Assembly: GCA_004335635.1 (NCBI GenBank)
Contig: QAXH01005640.1
Span: forward strand, 20,341 to 84,340
DNA length: 64,000 nucleotides
Source: Chloromonas sp. AAM2
Lineage: Eukaryota > Chlorophyta > Chlorophyceae > Chlamydomonadales > Chlamydomonadaceae
Direction: 5' to 3'
Below are positions 11,201-26,200 of this stretch, in pieces. Numbering within the stretch: position 1 is the stretch's first letter; each line of letters starts with the position of its first letter. A program made the translations under genes and the position numbers. A model generated the notes under the pieces. The model was not told the origin of the DNA and ran no database searches. It saw nothing but the letters and a program-made list of their open reading frames with translations.

Positions 11201-14200
11201 AAGCCATGCTAGGTATGTGGTATGCGTGCCGGCAAAATCTCCTGCGCTTGGCATGGGCTGCCAGGCCGCCCTGAAAAAGTGCACCTGCGCACCATGGGTC
11301 CATACAGAGCCTTTCCACCGATGCATGCAGCTTCATTGCACAGGATGAGTCCATATATGGGACGTTGAAACGCCACCAGTTTATCGATCCCAGCTATGTA
11401 AGCCTAGCATAGTGTGGGCAGACCCTGCTCCTGCCATGGCATATGCATGGTCGGCCCGGTACTGTCTTGGGCAGAGTACTGCAACAAGGGTCAAAACTCT
11501 TCCCATCATCTTCTGAAGCTGTGAAGACCTGGACCTCTTCTTGCGGATCACCCAGAAGATGCAGACGGGCCATGCAAGTGAAAATTGGCATTGAAACACA
11601 TCTGGCAATTGATTGATTAATGTGGCAGACAGTGCACCTGAACCACCAAATTCTTTCTGATGTTCATTGGAGTGATATCAGGACCTGTGCAAAGTTTGGT
11701 TGCGAGATTTTCCCTCGCGCAAACTGTGGAAACTTTTGAATTGGTCTGAGATGTGTCATGTGACTGAATTATAGTGTTCAAATGCACGCAACTGGTCATT
11801 CACGATCCAAAACGGACAAAAGCACGTGTGCCGGATGCGTCTTACTCCGTAGTTGCTTGTAGATTCATCGCATGTGGCGCCACACGCCCTATTCATCTCC
11901 TTGGAAGCGGCCAACGAAAACCGTTACATGGATTATTGTGGGACAACCAGGCCGCTTCCAACCAGGCCGAAACGTGAAAACGCGGAATAACGATCGGTTG
12001 GATCGCCGAAGTAACCGATTTGCGAACCGCGCAAGTTGACTAGCTGCCTCCCTCAGCCCACCACGTCGTGGTGTGCAGGTAGCGTCTTCCGTACCCAGAT
12101 GAAAGATGCAGCGTGTCTTAAATATGCCAACTTATATTTTCATTCTTAGGCCCGTTGAGCAACTTCCATTTCAGCCTGAAGCACCCTGCCCACTCATTCC
12201 CCAACCCCAGTGTGTCGTCGTCAACTGACCTGATCCCAGGAAGAGTGGCTGCATCTGCCCCCCTGCCTGTGTCATGAGGCGCACCATGCCGCTGAGCACG
12301 ATGAACATGCCGGGGGGCGGGCTGTCGGTGGACCAGTGCTCCCAGATGCATTCCCCCTGGAGGCAAGGTACAACAATATATCGTAATATGTAACATATAT
12401 AACAATATATATAACAACATAAGGTATAACAACACAGAGGCAAGGTATAAAATACATAAATCGTACACTACATACACTGTAGTGCACAGTGAGCAAGTGT
12501 CTTGTCAACCAGTTGCCTCTGTTCATGTTGCCTCTGGCCTCTGCCCTGCACGCACTGAACCGATGACCCAACGCTCGAGTGGATGACCGATCATTAACAA
12601 CTGAACGCTACAACCGCAGCACCCTGCTCGGAACACGATTCACACGATCACGTGACGCATACTAGCCTTGACCATAATCACAACATGAAATATACACATA
12701 ACTATAATATACAATAACATGCCACGCCGCGGCTGTCCCCACCCCAATTCCATCCGCTCACCTGTCCGTACACCTTGATCGATGAGTGTGAGCGCACCCA
12801 CTGAAGCACCTTGGGGTGCACGCAGCGCAGGAAGGGCACGCCCTGCAGGATCTCGCGCACGCTCTGCCGGCGCCACTGGGGCCCCGCACGGCACACGCGC
12901 TGCAGCCGGTCCTGCATGGTGCCCTCCATGCGAGCAGCCTCCTTCTCGTCGATCATACCACCTGACCACAAGTAAATGCACGTGATATTGCAGTACGACT
13001 GGGAATCCAGGGTTTGCTACATCCTTGCCGACTGAATACTGGCCCGCGTGCTCGCGAGTTGTGAGAAACACCGGTAAATGAATCGCCAAACAATCAAAAG
13101 AATAAAACAACAGTAAATCAAAGAGGTTCGTTTTTGTACAAATCCATTCAACCCGCCCTCCTTAACAGCCGGCCCACGCCACATTTGAGCACTCTGCGCC
13201 TGACTCTGCGTGCGCCTGACTCTGCTGCGCGCAGGCTTCACGTCTCTCTGGCGCCCGCAGCCCTGGCCGCCCCTGACTGCCATGCGCACCATGGCTCATC
13301 TCCTGTACGTAAGCCAGCTGCTTGCTGATCATGAGCACCGACGCGCGGTACGTCTGGATGGACTGAAACTTCTCAGGCTCCTCAATGCGCCGGTCAACGA
13401 TGAAGGCCCACGTGCTCTGGGCGTTTTCATGAACCTGAGCGCAACACAGGCCACCCACTGCTGCACAATAGCCCCGAGGAGGCATCTCAGGTACAAACAC
13501 AGCAAGCAACAAGCTAGAAAGCGGGCAAGGCAGCAGCAAGGACTGGGTATGCAAGCAAGCATTCAAGCACCGAAGCAAAATGATTTAACTCTGCCAGGCA
13601 GATGGTGCCGGCGTTGATGTTTTTTCATGCATTGTATGCTCCAACGCGACTTCTGCTGGGATGGCCTTGAATGTTGTTGCCTTTGCCCAGCCCATGCAAG
13701 CACCAGCAAGGCGATGTGCACGTGAATCCCAACAATCTATGCAGGTCTTGTGTATGTGTCATAGGTGGCGCACCTCCTCCAGCACCATCGCCCCGTACGG
13801 CCCGCTGTATTGCAGCCACTGCGTCTGGAGCGACTCGGTCAGGCTGATCCACAGCTCCACGGCCGCCTCCAGACCCGCCAGCTGAACGGAATTCAAGCGC
13901 AGGCCCAGCAGCCAGGCGGGCACAGTCAGCAATCGGCTCAGCACCTGCCAGGCAACAACCAGATCAAGGCAGTGCCGTTCACAAGCGAAGCAGTGCCAAC
14001 CTGCACCATCGAGTGACATTTCATACGATTGCAGTTCCAGGGGATCTGTTGCACAATCCGCGTGTGTCAATGCGTGTGTCAATTCAACCGCTGATGCTCA
14101 TACCTTCCTGCGCCACCAGGAGGCGCTGCCCTTGTACTCGTTGATCCGGCACTTGAGCGCATAGTACATGTGCGACTCAATCTGCAAGTGCACCCACATG

Positions 14201-17200
14201 GGAGGTGTCCATGAGCTGAGATAAGCTAAAGCGATTGTTGCGGTCAGCAGTGGCACATACACGACTAACCCTACACCACATGGGTGGCACCACTGCCTGA
14301 CCTGACCCCGGATTCAATCCAGAGGTCATCTCAGCGACCCAGGAGGCCCCAGTGCGTGCTGAAGCTGAATAACCCTATATAGTGAGGTGCAAGATTGGTA
14401 TAGGCCGATAGAGGGCACTGGAAGGAAGCGCTCTGCATCAAAACAAGCCCATTTGGTGTCAGGAGTGGGGTGGTCCTAAACTGGGGTCTCCTGTGTAAAA
14501 AAGCCCAGGCCTCCACTTCATTCCAAACCGGGTTTGCTGCTTGCTCCGACTAAAGATTTCACTAGATGCATTTGACGACATCTGTCAATTGTCACGCTCT
14601 TTGTCCAGTTTAAGAGTAGGTATAGGATGGGTTATGTCGGTTGGAAGTTTACCGGGGGTCTGGCGGCTGTCCGGAGGGCGGGTGAAGTCCACCGGCGGAC
14701 ACTGCATGCGGCCGGGATGGCGTGCCTGAAGCAGATGGCGGGTGGGAGGCAATGGACCTGAAAGTTAGCTATGGTGTTGCGTTCCCCTCATCAACAGCTG
14801 CCGAATGGACCCCTGATTGACCTCATTAGGACCTGTTTAGTGGGGCACGGGGGACCCACTGGCCGAAGGCAGTGCAAAAAGACGATCGGGTGTTCAAGCA
14901 TTGTTTTTTCTCTGCCCTCCTGGGCATCTCAAGGTGGGGTGGGGTGGGGTGCTCCACCAAGCGCCAACCACCAGTAACCGAGGTAAAACGGACCGAAAAG
15001 CGTCCCAACGGCTGCACGGAGGATGGTGGAAGTCTTCCAAAGCATCAGGACACCGCACTGGGTCGGTTTTGTCGTTTGACTTGCACTTCGGGCGTCATGC
15101 AGGCGCCAAGTGCAGCTAACAAGCGTGTCAAGGTGCACCAGGTCTCCTGAGTCATGTGGTGCTGTACATGTTGTGAGCTACCCAAGGAGGTTCTGGGCAA
15201 CTCCACTGGTGGCCGGCTTTGCAAATCATGGGCTGTGGAACCTGCAACACTGTCCTACTTCCTGTACATTTGGAGTCAGGTTAGCGAGCAATAGACAGAA
15301 TGCCAGAACCCAGACGATGAAGCTCTCAATCTCTGGCTTTGAAAACACCTGGGGTTCATTCTGGGGGCCCAACTGTTTATTGCAAACTCGGTCTGAGATG
15401 CACGGGTGCGAGCCGCTATCAGCCAGACAGTGGTGCCACTGCCAGCCATATTGAGCTGCTATCAGCCAGACAGTGGTGCCACTGCCAGCCACATTGAGNN
15501 NNNNNNNNNNNNNNNNNNNNNNNNNNNNNNNNNNNNNNNNNNNNNNNNNNNNNNNNNNNNNNNNNNNNNNNNNNNNNNNNNNNNNNNNNNNNNNNNNNNN
15601 NNNNNNNNNNNNNNNNNNNNNNNNNNNNNNNNNNNNNNNNNNNNNNNNNNNNNNNNNNNNNNNNNNNNNNNNNNNNNNNNNNNNNNNNNNNNNNNNNTGC
15701 CAGCCATATTGAGCTGCTATCAGCCAGACAGTGGTGCCACTGCCAGCCATATTGAGCTGCTATCAGCCAGACAGTGGTGCCACTGCCAGCCATACTGAGC
15801 TGTTTGTTTTCCTTTCTCCGTTGCCCTTGCTGAGCAGTCCTCTCCAAACTGAAGGCCATGTACAACACACACTGCCAGCCAAAGCTGATGTAATGCGCGA
15901 ACTGGCTCTGGCGAGTGTAGTCATTAGCGTTGTCATTATGAGCGTTGGTTGCATACTCAAAGGATGCACTAGCTGCTCATATACCTTCCCTTACCCTGCA
16001 CTGTCCGTATCCACCTCATTAGCGTTGTCATTATGAGCGTTGGTTGCATACTCAAAGGATGCACTAGCTGCTCATATACCTTCCCTTACCCTGCACTGTC
16101 CGTATCCACCTCCTGCAACGATCTCAGCACTGGCGCCTTCTGATTCAATCTGTGAGACGAGCTTTGCCACCACTCACGTTGAGCAGTCTGCCGCTTGAGA
16201 CCTCCTGCTTGGCCAGGTGCCACAGGGGCAAGGGCTGGTCCGGCTTCAGAAGCGCCCTGCTGGTGGTGTATGACAGCATCTGCACACCAACAACCTCACA
16301 AGGCCATCAACCGCGTGCACTTGCGGTCTTCGGGATCAGCATTCCAATGAAGAATGGAGCATGTAATGCATAGGAGATAGGAAATGGTGTGCATAGGCGG
16401 TTGCCGCATCCTGCTGTAACCGTTTGACAAACTGATGTAAAGACAAGTGTTCAAGTCAGTTGTGGTGCCATGCCACCCTAGACAGAAAGTCTGCGCCATA
16501 TCCGCTGCAATCTGGCAGTGATGGGACAGGTTGCATGGCCACGGCCTGGGAGGAGGCAAAACAGATCATCAGATTTCTATGAAGCGATCATTGGTTCATC
16601 CAATACACACCTCTCCAATACCGATCCAATACCGGTCGCTACACTCGAACACATCCATTATGTTCCCCTGGGCTGAACCCGCTTGTGCATCAGCTGTACA
16701 TGTTGTCCCTCCTTACCTTGTAGCTCTGAGGCGAGAGCAGCCCCTCCGTGAACCTGCTCTTGAAGTATGACTTAAGGCCTGTGAGCAGCCGCAGCCGGTA
16801 CTCCATCAGCAGCTCCAGGTGAATCTCATCGCCAATGGCCTGAGAGGGAGAGGCCATGTCTGCTAGCGCACCCTGCAAACAGGTTGTTGCCATTAGGCTG
16901 TTGAGCACGAGTGATGCGGGAACAGGGCACAGGGGGGGCAGTATGAAGGAAGGCGCTGCAAGCCTGATTGATGCTTTTGGCCATGCACAGTCGGCATGCT
17001 GTTGTGCGTGCACAGACAGCAAGCTGCGACCAAAAATCATGTAGCAAACGCAAACCCAGGCATCCTTGCTATGGCCCACATTTCCACGTGCATGGAGCAG
17101 CCTCACAAATCACGTGCATGAATCAGCCATGTGCACTGCCACTTTGTCGATCCTTGACCGCAAGCACTGCACATGCACGGCTTGCCATGTTCGTTGAGTC

Positions 17201-20200
17201 AGCATTGGTTCATGCTCCACACCTGGTGCAATGGAGAGCATAAGCATTGCATGGCCACGCCTTTCTGGTTGCACTTCTGAAAAATCAACCGGAGGCTGCA
17301 TTTCAAGAGGTTGCAGTCCTATGCAACCTAAAGAAACACAAGCAAGCACATATCCTGGCTGTCTTGCCTCGCCCGTCCTGTGCACGCCTTGCCCGAGCCA
17401 TGATACAAACGTACCCTGTCGTGGCCGGTGTGCCCTACCTGGGTGTCCCTGCTCAAACTCGTGCTGTTGCGCCTCAGCTGCCGCTGTGCTGTGCTGAGGG
17501 GTGCGCTCATGCGTGTAAGCTGCTGCTGCTTCATGGTGCGGCTCGGGCACTCGGGGGCACGAGCTTTAGACGCTGGCCAAGTGCTCGGAGCTGTAGTTGA
17601 CACTGATAGTCTTGATGAGGGCACGGTACTAGTTGCAGGCATGACGCTCAAAGCCACCTGCACAGCATGAGTCCAGACAAGGTGGAACGATGGCCCAAGG
17701 GTGCGGGCCCTGGTTGACTGCCGGGGCCAGCAAGCGAGCTGCCCGCCTGTGCCAATGGCCATGTTTGTTTGCCCTTCAAGCAAAGCAACTGACTGCCCAT
17801 GCCATGTGATGGAGACACCTGTGTGCGCCCCATGCCAGTGGGCGCGAGCAGCCCGGCGGTTCTTCACCTGTGCCGCGCCCGTCCCATGTTGCATCGACTC
17901 CATTGGCACTCCCTGAGCGAGTTGTCGTGTTGGTGATCCATAGGGGCGACCTGAAAGGACGCGCTCAAAATCGCCATTTCTAGGCTGCTCGGCCTCACTG
18001 ATGCTTGGGATCTCCGCGTTTCCTATGAGGGGTTGCCCGGTGGCTTCGTCAACAGAACTGGCTGGAGGCAGTCTCGCTGATGAGTCAAGAGCAGAGGAAC
18101 TGCGCGCCTGCAAAAGCGAGGAATGACACACTGTAGCAATGTTCAACTTGTTCAAATGCTGCTACAAAGCAGCGGTTGGCAGGTGCGTCTGGTGCATCCC
18201 AGGGGCCCCATTGGCAAGTACTGTCAGCTGGCTGAGAATGTGATCCGAGCGGTTTCCCACCCACTTTACCGTACAGGCCATATCTCATCTCCAGGAAGTC
18301 AGTGACTGTCTGCGGGTGCGGGGTCAGGAACCCCAATTGCCCGTGTGCGAGAATTCTGTGAGATATTCTCATAACTGTTTTACGCTGCGGGAAACAAAAC
18401 ACTCTGTCCCGTCATGCTGCAGGGAAGTCAAACGCCTGGTGTTGCCAAGGCGTTGAAATGGGTAGCTATAGCAGTGGGTAGCAGCATGCAATCAAATCAA
18501 AATCCAAACCAGTTTGACAGCCATGCGCGAAGCCTTTCAGCTCAGCAACAGCACAGCTCAGCAACAGCGGCTGCGCGAAGTTGTAGTAATATTTGGCTGC
18601 GACTGCATACGCCTGAGAAGAAAATAACTATGTATGGATATGGGACCAGCGGGACCGTTTACACCAATGTCAATCTGCGCCCGTGGAATGAGATATGTGG
18701 TCTGCAAGGTATACATAACATTGACATCAACATCGGTAATTTGACATTGACATCAACATCGGTACATGACCGTCCAGACGTCAGCCTGTGTACGATATGT
18801 GCTGCCAGTTGTGATGGCCATGCCACTTTTGCACCTTCGATCTGCACAGATTTGACCACATGGGCGGCACCACTGTCTGGCCTAACCCCGAATCCCGTCC
18901 AGAGGTCATCTCAGCAACCACTCAACTGATGCCAATGACCAGGAGGTCCAAAAAGCTATCGTTTAGTGTATCGCTGCAAACAAGGTTTCGAAAAGTCCTA
19001 ATCTGCATTACAACGTTGTTGTGTACGTCGTTGTTGCGTTCCGTAGCTGCCTCTGACAGTCGCCCACCAAGCGCCCACCACCAGTGAACGAGGTAAAATG
19101 GACTAAAGACGTCCCAACAGGTGCGCGGAGGATGGTGGAAGTCTTCCGAAGCATCAGGACACCGCACTGGGTCGGTTTTGTCGTTCGACTTGCACTTTGG
19201 GCGTGATGCAGGCGCCGAGTGCAGCCAACAATAAGCGTGTAAAGGTGCACAATGTCTCCTGAACCGATCCCATGGCGCTGTACATGTTGTAAGCTATCCA
19301 AGGAGCTGCTGGGCACCTCCATTGGTGGTGGGTTCGCCAGTTGGGGTCAGAGACGATGGCGACCTATTTAATCTGTAGCACTTGTATGTACCTTATACAT
19401 ACAAAAAGAAGTTTGTACCTTTTAAAAAAAAAGAAGTTTGCCAGTTCTGGGACAGCATCAGGACACCGCACTGGGTCGGTTTTGTCCCTTAAGTCAGTGC
19501 ACAACTCCACCACGTCACTGTACATCTCACAGAATTGTCCCAGAACTGGCAAACTTCTTTTTTTTTCCTCTGCAGCCTCTGACGTCTAGTTTCCAGAGCA
19601 CTCAGGTTCATTCCAGGGCCCTCGACCGAACCTGGTCGTGCATGCCTTGGCGCGAGCCCCTATCAGCCAGACCGCGGTGCCACCCATGTGAATATGAACG
19701 CTGCCAAAGCAATCCCCACCTGCAGCTTGCTCGACCTTGCAAGCGGGTATGTCGCATCCGGATTCATTCTAGTCAGGGCCAAGCCGGCTATGGAGGCGTT
19801 CCGTGCGGCCTCTTTACGCTGGACCGGCGACGGCGGCATGGCACAAGCGCCAGCTTCGTCCGGGTCTGCAGCAAGCACACCAGACAAGAAGGCCGTCTAC
19901 AAACCAAAGGCATCAAGATAATAATGTCATGCACGGGCGTGTACCAAAGCACATGCTGTGGTGCAGATGCTGGACGGCCTCCTGTCTCGGGCCTCCCTGC
20001 CAATTCACGCTACCGCAACTAGCATAGGCTTTGAGAACTCGCCTGGTGTAGGTGCCTTGAGCTTGCTGCTGGGCACGGGGTTGGCGTTGTAGATTATGGT
20101 GGCCGTGCCCTGTCGTCCCTGGCTTTGCCCGCCAACAGTTGCTTGGCCGCATAGCCATTGCTCCTGATCGTTGGCGCTGATAATGAGCACAGAATCTCGC

Positions 20201-23200
20201 CTGCAGAGAAGACCGAGGTGGCGCCTTGAGCAAGGCCTCCATGGGCGGGATGGCTGGTGCGCAAGGCATTGAGCGCAGGCTAGACAGCATGCACGGACCG
20301 TTGTCAGAATGCATACCCCACGTGCGTGCCTGGCCTGCATTGAATGCGTGGCCCCATCATGGTATGCACTGGCCACAAGGGTCTGCTGGCAAACTGGGCC
20401 ATCCGGGGGGGGTGGTGCAGCGTGCGACACATCTGCTGCTCAGATGCAAAACTGATGTTCACCACAACGTGACCACATGAAGCCCAAATGATACATGACA
20501 CATATGTGTACGAGTCAATCATGCCTGTACTGTCCCGTTTCTGGACTTGTCAGGGCTATCAACGCTTGGACCTGTCAGCCTAGAACGGATTTGAGGGATG
20601 GCGGGATTTGTTGCAGGTGCGTCCGGGGCAGCTCCAAGGACCCGATTTAGGCAAGACCTGTCCGCACCCCTTCTGAAGATAACGTTTCGAATGGGTGTTG
20701 AACACATCACAACATGACCGTCTGAGCGCCAGCCCCTGGAAGAATCAGCGTGAATGGTGGTACAAGATCACTCACGCTGATGTTGTCTCCAGATCCTGCT
20801 TTGCAGTGAACGTCGTCATGCGGGTCAGGTCCTCCTTCACAAGCGCCTTAGTGCGGCGTGCAAGTCCGCGCTCCTCAGAATCAGAGTCATCCTGCTGAAC
20901 GGCAGCACCCTCAAGATCGCGACATCATGGCAGATTTGCATGGCACTGGTCTGAGCAGCTGCACTACTGACACGCGTGAGACCCGCTGCCGCCAACCGGT
21001 TGCCAAGCCTATCTGTAATCACGTTCTCATCCGCCTGCTCGTACCAAAAACTTCTGTGATTGAAACCCACAGAGAAATCAGTCGCCCAGCCAGGCACATG
21101 GCGCTGGCTACACACCTCATCTGCATGAATGATGGAGTTGAGGACGCGCCTGGGCTGCTTCCGTGCCTGCCCACACAGCATACAGCACCACTCAACACAT
21201 GTGCGCATCCACTGAGGGTACAGAATGCCACGCCAGTCCACACGTGGCTGTTCCTCTGCATGAGCATGTGGCAGGCACCGCCTCAAGAGGAGCCCAGGCA
21301 GGCAGTGCGGGCACAGCCATGCCGGACACGCGTAACACAAAAAAGCACAACTCTGTACACACACAAACCATGAACAAGGTTGACACGTGCTGTGTCAGGC
21401 ATGGGGCTGAGTCGTAGCAGCACTCCACTCCCGCATTGGACGCAGGCCAGGTCAATGGGTCGACTTGTGACGCTCCTCTGCGTCCGGACCCTGGCCCAGG
21501 GTACCGTTCCCCTGCACCCCTGTCCTTGACCCGCCTCACCCGGCATGTATTGGTCCAGGACCTTCCTGAAGTCGCTGGTTTCCTCCACCGAGGGCCAGTC
21601 CACGCCCCGCAGCATCTCATCGTCCTCCGCCTCGCCCTGAAGTTCCGCTAGCGCGTCATCAGTGAAACGAAAGAAGGTGGACTTGACCTGGGGGGTAAGC
21701 ACGGAAGGGACAGCAGCAAGCATACAAGTACAATTGAGCATACCAGTGTAAGCACTGCAGCAAGCATACAAGTACAAGCACTGCATTGGAAGAAGCTGTG
21801 TGTGGTGGCATGATCTGCATCTTTGCTCCGCTTTTCCACCCACGTGTGCCCTCATCATGAGCTGCTCCTTGCTGATCTTGGTGAGCCCCAGCACCGTCAT
21901 TGCGGGCCCCAGCAGCGGCGCGTTGATTATGAGCGTCAGCAGCACAAACCCAGCGGTGTACATGGCGGTCTCTGCCTTGACGCGCTGCAAACACAAGTGG
22001 CATACTCACAACCCCAGCTGCAGCAGAGCGAGCACAGGTAACGAACACGCACAGACGCAGCAATGAGCACAGGCTTTATAGGAGGACCAGGAGGATGCCG
22101 TGCGCCCACTCACATCCTCCTGCTCATTGTCGTTTGACGATGTGGTGAGGGTGGCGATTGTCTGCGCCAGCACCAGGGACAGACTGCCCCGCAGGCCGCC
22201 ATGCGAGAGGAACAGAATCTCCTGCCACCCCAGCACAGTGCCCACACGTAGGAACTCTAGAATCTTGAACCTGGGACAACAGCGGGGTGCGCCGATTTGA
22301 GTGAGTCTGCCAAATGCACCCAGCTGCCTACTGTGTGGCCAGTTGACAACTAAACAAATCATGTACCAAAGGAAGGTTTGAAGACTGGGTTCTAGTGCTG
22401 GCTGTTTACTCGGGCTGGCTACGTACGAAATGATGTCTGCTGCTGATGTACTCTGGTGTGGTAGCTATGTACACGCCTACGTACGAAATAATGTCTGCTT
22501 GAAATGATGTCACAGCACGACACGTCACAAGTCTGCAAGGGTTGGTTTGCAGGGCTTACGATGCAAACAGGAACAGTGTGCGCACGGCAAAGACGTAGAC
22601 GTAGATGATGGGCAGTTTGTACAGCACCACGGACACCAGATCCTGGGCGCCGCCCTGGTTGTACAGCTGGTCGCTGGCCCTGCACACACAGCAGTGCCAG
22701 CCGCTGGCGTGTACATGCCGCTCCTGCATCAAGCCATTGCAAGACGCAACAGCACTGCTGCAGCCGCGGAAGACGCGTCAACCTTTGTGGAACCCGCACG
22801 CGTGTGGCATGTGCAGGTTTGCTGTGTCGACCTACGGGCTGCAAGCATGGATCGAGCCACACACCTCATTGTGAAGTTGACGCTGCTTGCTCCCACGTAG
22901 AAGAAGATGAGTGCGTTGACCAGGACTGTCATGACCGTCCAGAAGTGCTGGAAGATGCCGCTCTGCCGCACTTTATTGCTCATGCCCCACAGGAGCGTGG
23001 CACTGCCATACAGCCCGTAGGCAACAGTGCCCACGACCCCTGAACCCTCGCACCACACCTGCACCAGCCAGCGCAGCACCTTGACTTTACAGCACCTACA
23101 CTCTCAGCCAGTGTGCCTGTTTGTAAACTGTAAAAATACAAGGACGCTGACAACAGGACCGCCAAATAGTTGGAGAGGAAAAGAGTTAATCGTCCATGGT

Positions 23201-26200
23201 CAATTGATTGTTAGTTGGTCACATGGGTGTCAGAGCCTGCTGCTGCGTCAAGCTGTGCCTGTGTGGCGTCTGTGAAATGCTGCAGCCTGTGCCTACCTGT
23301 GTTGCGTACGTCAATAACATTTCTACACAAATTCAAAGGATTTTGGGGTTAGCTGCGCTCCCAGGCTTGCTCAGCCTCAAGCTGCCCTCGGCCTCGGTGT
23401 TTGCAGCGCAAATATTCGGCCTCGGTGTTTAGAATCCCATGCACCTCTTGGGCACCCCTAATATTCACATCATAACATCGTGCTATGCTACCGATTCTTT
23501 ACCTTCTGACACGACCGCTCAAAATCGCCATAGCTATCTCGGCGCAACCTTCGGCGGACTTGCCGCTTTGCACACTGCTAGCCATGATCCTGTGCTACAC
23601 GCCACAGATTGAACGGGTTTTCTACTGGGGCCTGTCCAGCCGTATGACAGCTTACCTGCGTTATGTAGAAAGACAGGTAGGCCCCACTCATGGTGAACGT
23701 CACCTCCAGAGCAGGCGGCATATTGCGGTGCTGGAGCCATATGAATAAGTATCTGCAGCCGGCAGCGTGAACCGGTCAAATCATCTTGAACATGAGTCGA
23801 AGGCCATGCCAAGCAGTGTGGCAGGGCAAGACGTCAACAGCTACGAACTTGCGTCGGTCAGTGACTCACTTGGTGAAGATTCCCATGCCGATTCCGATGG
23901 CCAGACCAATCGCTGCAGTCTTCATGGTCATGAGCACAATGCTGCCGATCTCCTCGCCCAGAGGCTGCACACAGGCCACAGAATGCGCTTGTGAAGGTGT
24001 GCATGCGTGTCTGCATGTGTGTGCATATGTCGACTCAACCTGTCAGGCATCATCCATCATCCAGATCAGGGGATGAGCAGTGCCTAAAGAATTGCCAGCA
24101 TAGTCACAGACTTGCAAAAAGGCAACAAGGAGAAGCAAGGCATGGCCTTCCAGGGATTTAGGGCAAGCATGGACAACCTGTGAAGGCAGTAGAGAATGCC
24201 AACTCTGTTGCATGAACCTTGTTAGGAAGCAATTGGAATGAGGCTGTTGTCTTGTGGCATGCTCGTAGAGCCACAGGACATGCACTCACAGCAACATGTG
24301 AGAGCCAGATGAATCCTCAACCCACCTTGTGCTGGGCTTCCACTACCACTTTCTGGAAGATGGAAAACAGTGTGAGAGATGACGCGTCGTTGAGGAGTGA
24401 CTCGCCCTCCAGGAGCACGAACAGGATCTCTGGGGCACCGCCTGCACGGCGCAATGAGCATGACTGTCAACGTCTTGGCAACGTTCGCTGTTGCATTACC
24501 GTTACACACAAAGTTGATCAAGCTGGTAACATGCTTCAAGGCACTGATTGGTATATCTGGTGTCATCACCTGATTGGTATACTCTGTGATTGGTATACTC
24601 TGTGAGGCCTGGCCTTAGGACCTGTGACGCCAACCCTGAGATTGTTCTGCGCGTGCCTGCCCGCCACAAGAGGCCTTCGTGTGCGAGTGTCGACACCTCA
24701 GTTTGCCTAGAGTCGTAATCCTCTTGGCCAGGTTGGACGGCAACTGAAGGCCAGGGCAGCCAAATTGGCCCCCACAGGCCAGTGAAACTCGCTACAGAGC
24801 CATGCCACCAGTCATGCAGCGTCGCCTTCTTGGGGTTAGAATGAGATGTCTTGTTGAGAACTGACTGTGACGTTCAAGGATGCGCTCCTTCGTGCTCGTG
24901 GCATGGGTTACAGTGGGTTTAGCAGGTTCCATGGCCAGTAGGTGTGTGGGCAGGAGCCTAACTGCACGCAATCCCATGCAGCACATGCATGCGTCGCCCA
25001 CCCGCTGCCAGCGCTGCACACACTGAGGCCGCGTCTGTGCTGGAGATGGCCGCGCCAAACAGCGCCACGTAGCCGCCGTTCCACCCGCTGGACTGGAGGT
25101 CCAGAGCGTACAGCATGAAGGGGATCAGCAACATGCAGGTGGTGATCACCATGGCGAAGGCCATAAAGACGATGTTGAGGATTGTCTGCACAGGGCAGCG
25201 AGAGCAGGGCAGGCCATGCGGGATTGCGCGCACTGACAAGGAATTGAACAGGCCAGTTCGGTACGCACGACTGAGTGTTTGTGCCTGATTGCGTGTTTGT
25301 GCCACAGGCCATGTTCACCAGAGTGCGCAAACCCTATAGCCCGCCACAGTGTATAGCAGGTGCCGTGTCTGCAAAGGAGGATGTAGAGCGAGCACTGTGT
25401 TCCCTTCTTTCCTTGTCTCCTTATGTCATCCTGCACACAGTCGCTTGGCCCTGGAAGCAGGCGACAGGGAATTCCCAGCTACAGCGGTGATCAGAACAAC
25501 GCACACAGGAAAATACTCAGCATCCAGCCGACGAGCGGGCCAGCATGTCACACAAGCAGGGCGGCACAGGGACACCTCAAGTCAGTGTGTCTTGTGCACA
25601 CGGAACAAGCAGCCGGCTGGGGATTAGGAAGGGTAATTGCACAACCGACAGGTGGCGCAAGCTGTCCATGCCTTGCCTTTTTCAACATGAACCAGTCCAA
25701 TCTGCAGGAGCTGTCCAGCAGGATGGGCGGCAGGAACACGTACACAAAGATGTCAGCGGGCCGCATGCCTAGCCACAGGTTGACGGCATTGCTAACATGG
25801 CCCAGGTTGAAGTGATGGGACAGGACCTGGTAGCAACCACCTGCACGATATCAAAAGGGCAGCAGTGGTGATTGGTAATGAAGGCTAATGAGGTCCAGGT
25901 GCTGTGCCTGCTGTAATGTGTAGCACCACCCTGCACCACTAACTCAGCTGGTTACACATGGTTTGGCGCATGGGTGACCAGACATACCGTACGTTTCAAA
26001 ACTCATCCCATAATAAATAATTCACTGTTGGCGGGTGCGGGATTAAAAACCCCACTATTGGTCTTCTGCGGGTAGTCTGCGGGGCAACCTGATAAATCCA
26101 TCTCGCATTTTACGTCGTGTTTCACGCTGTCTCACATTGATTTCGCGTTTTAAGCCTGGTTCTGTGTTTGACGCCTGCATGAAAAACAATCGATTGACTT

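Noticed and set aside
17328..18155. A 275-codon minus-strand frame as a separate gene
   Set aside because: It is two antiporter linker exons (18107-17868 and 17657-17439) plus intron; phases match the neighbouring exons.
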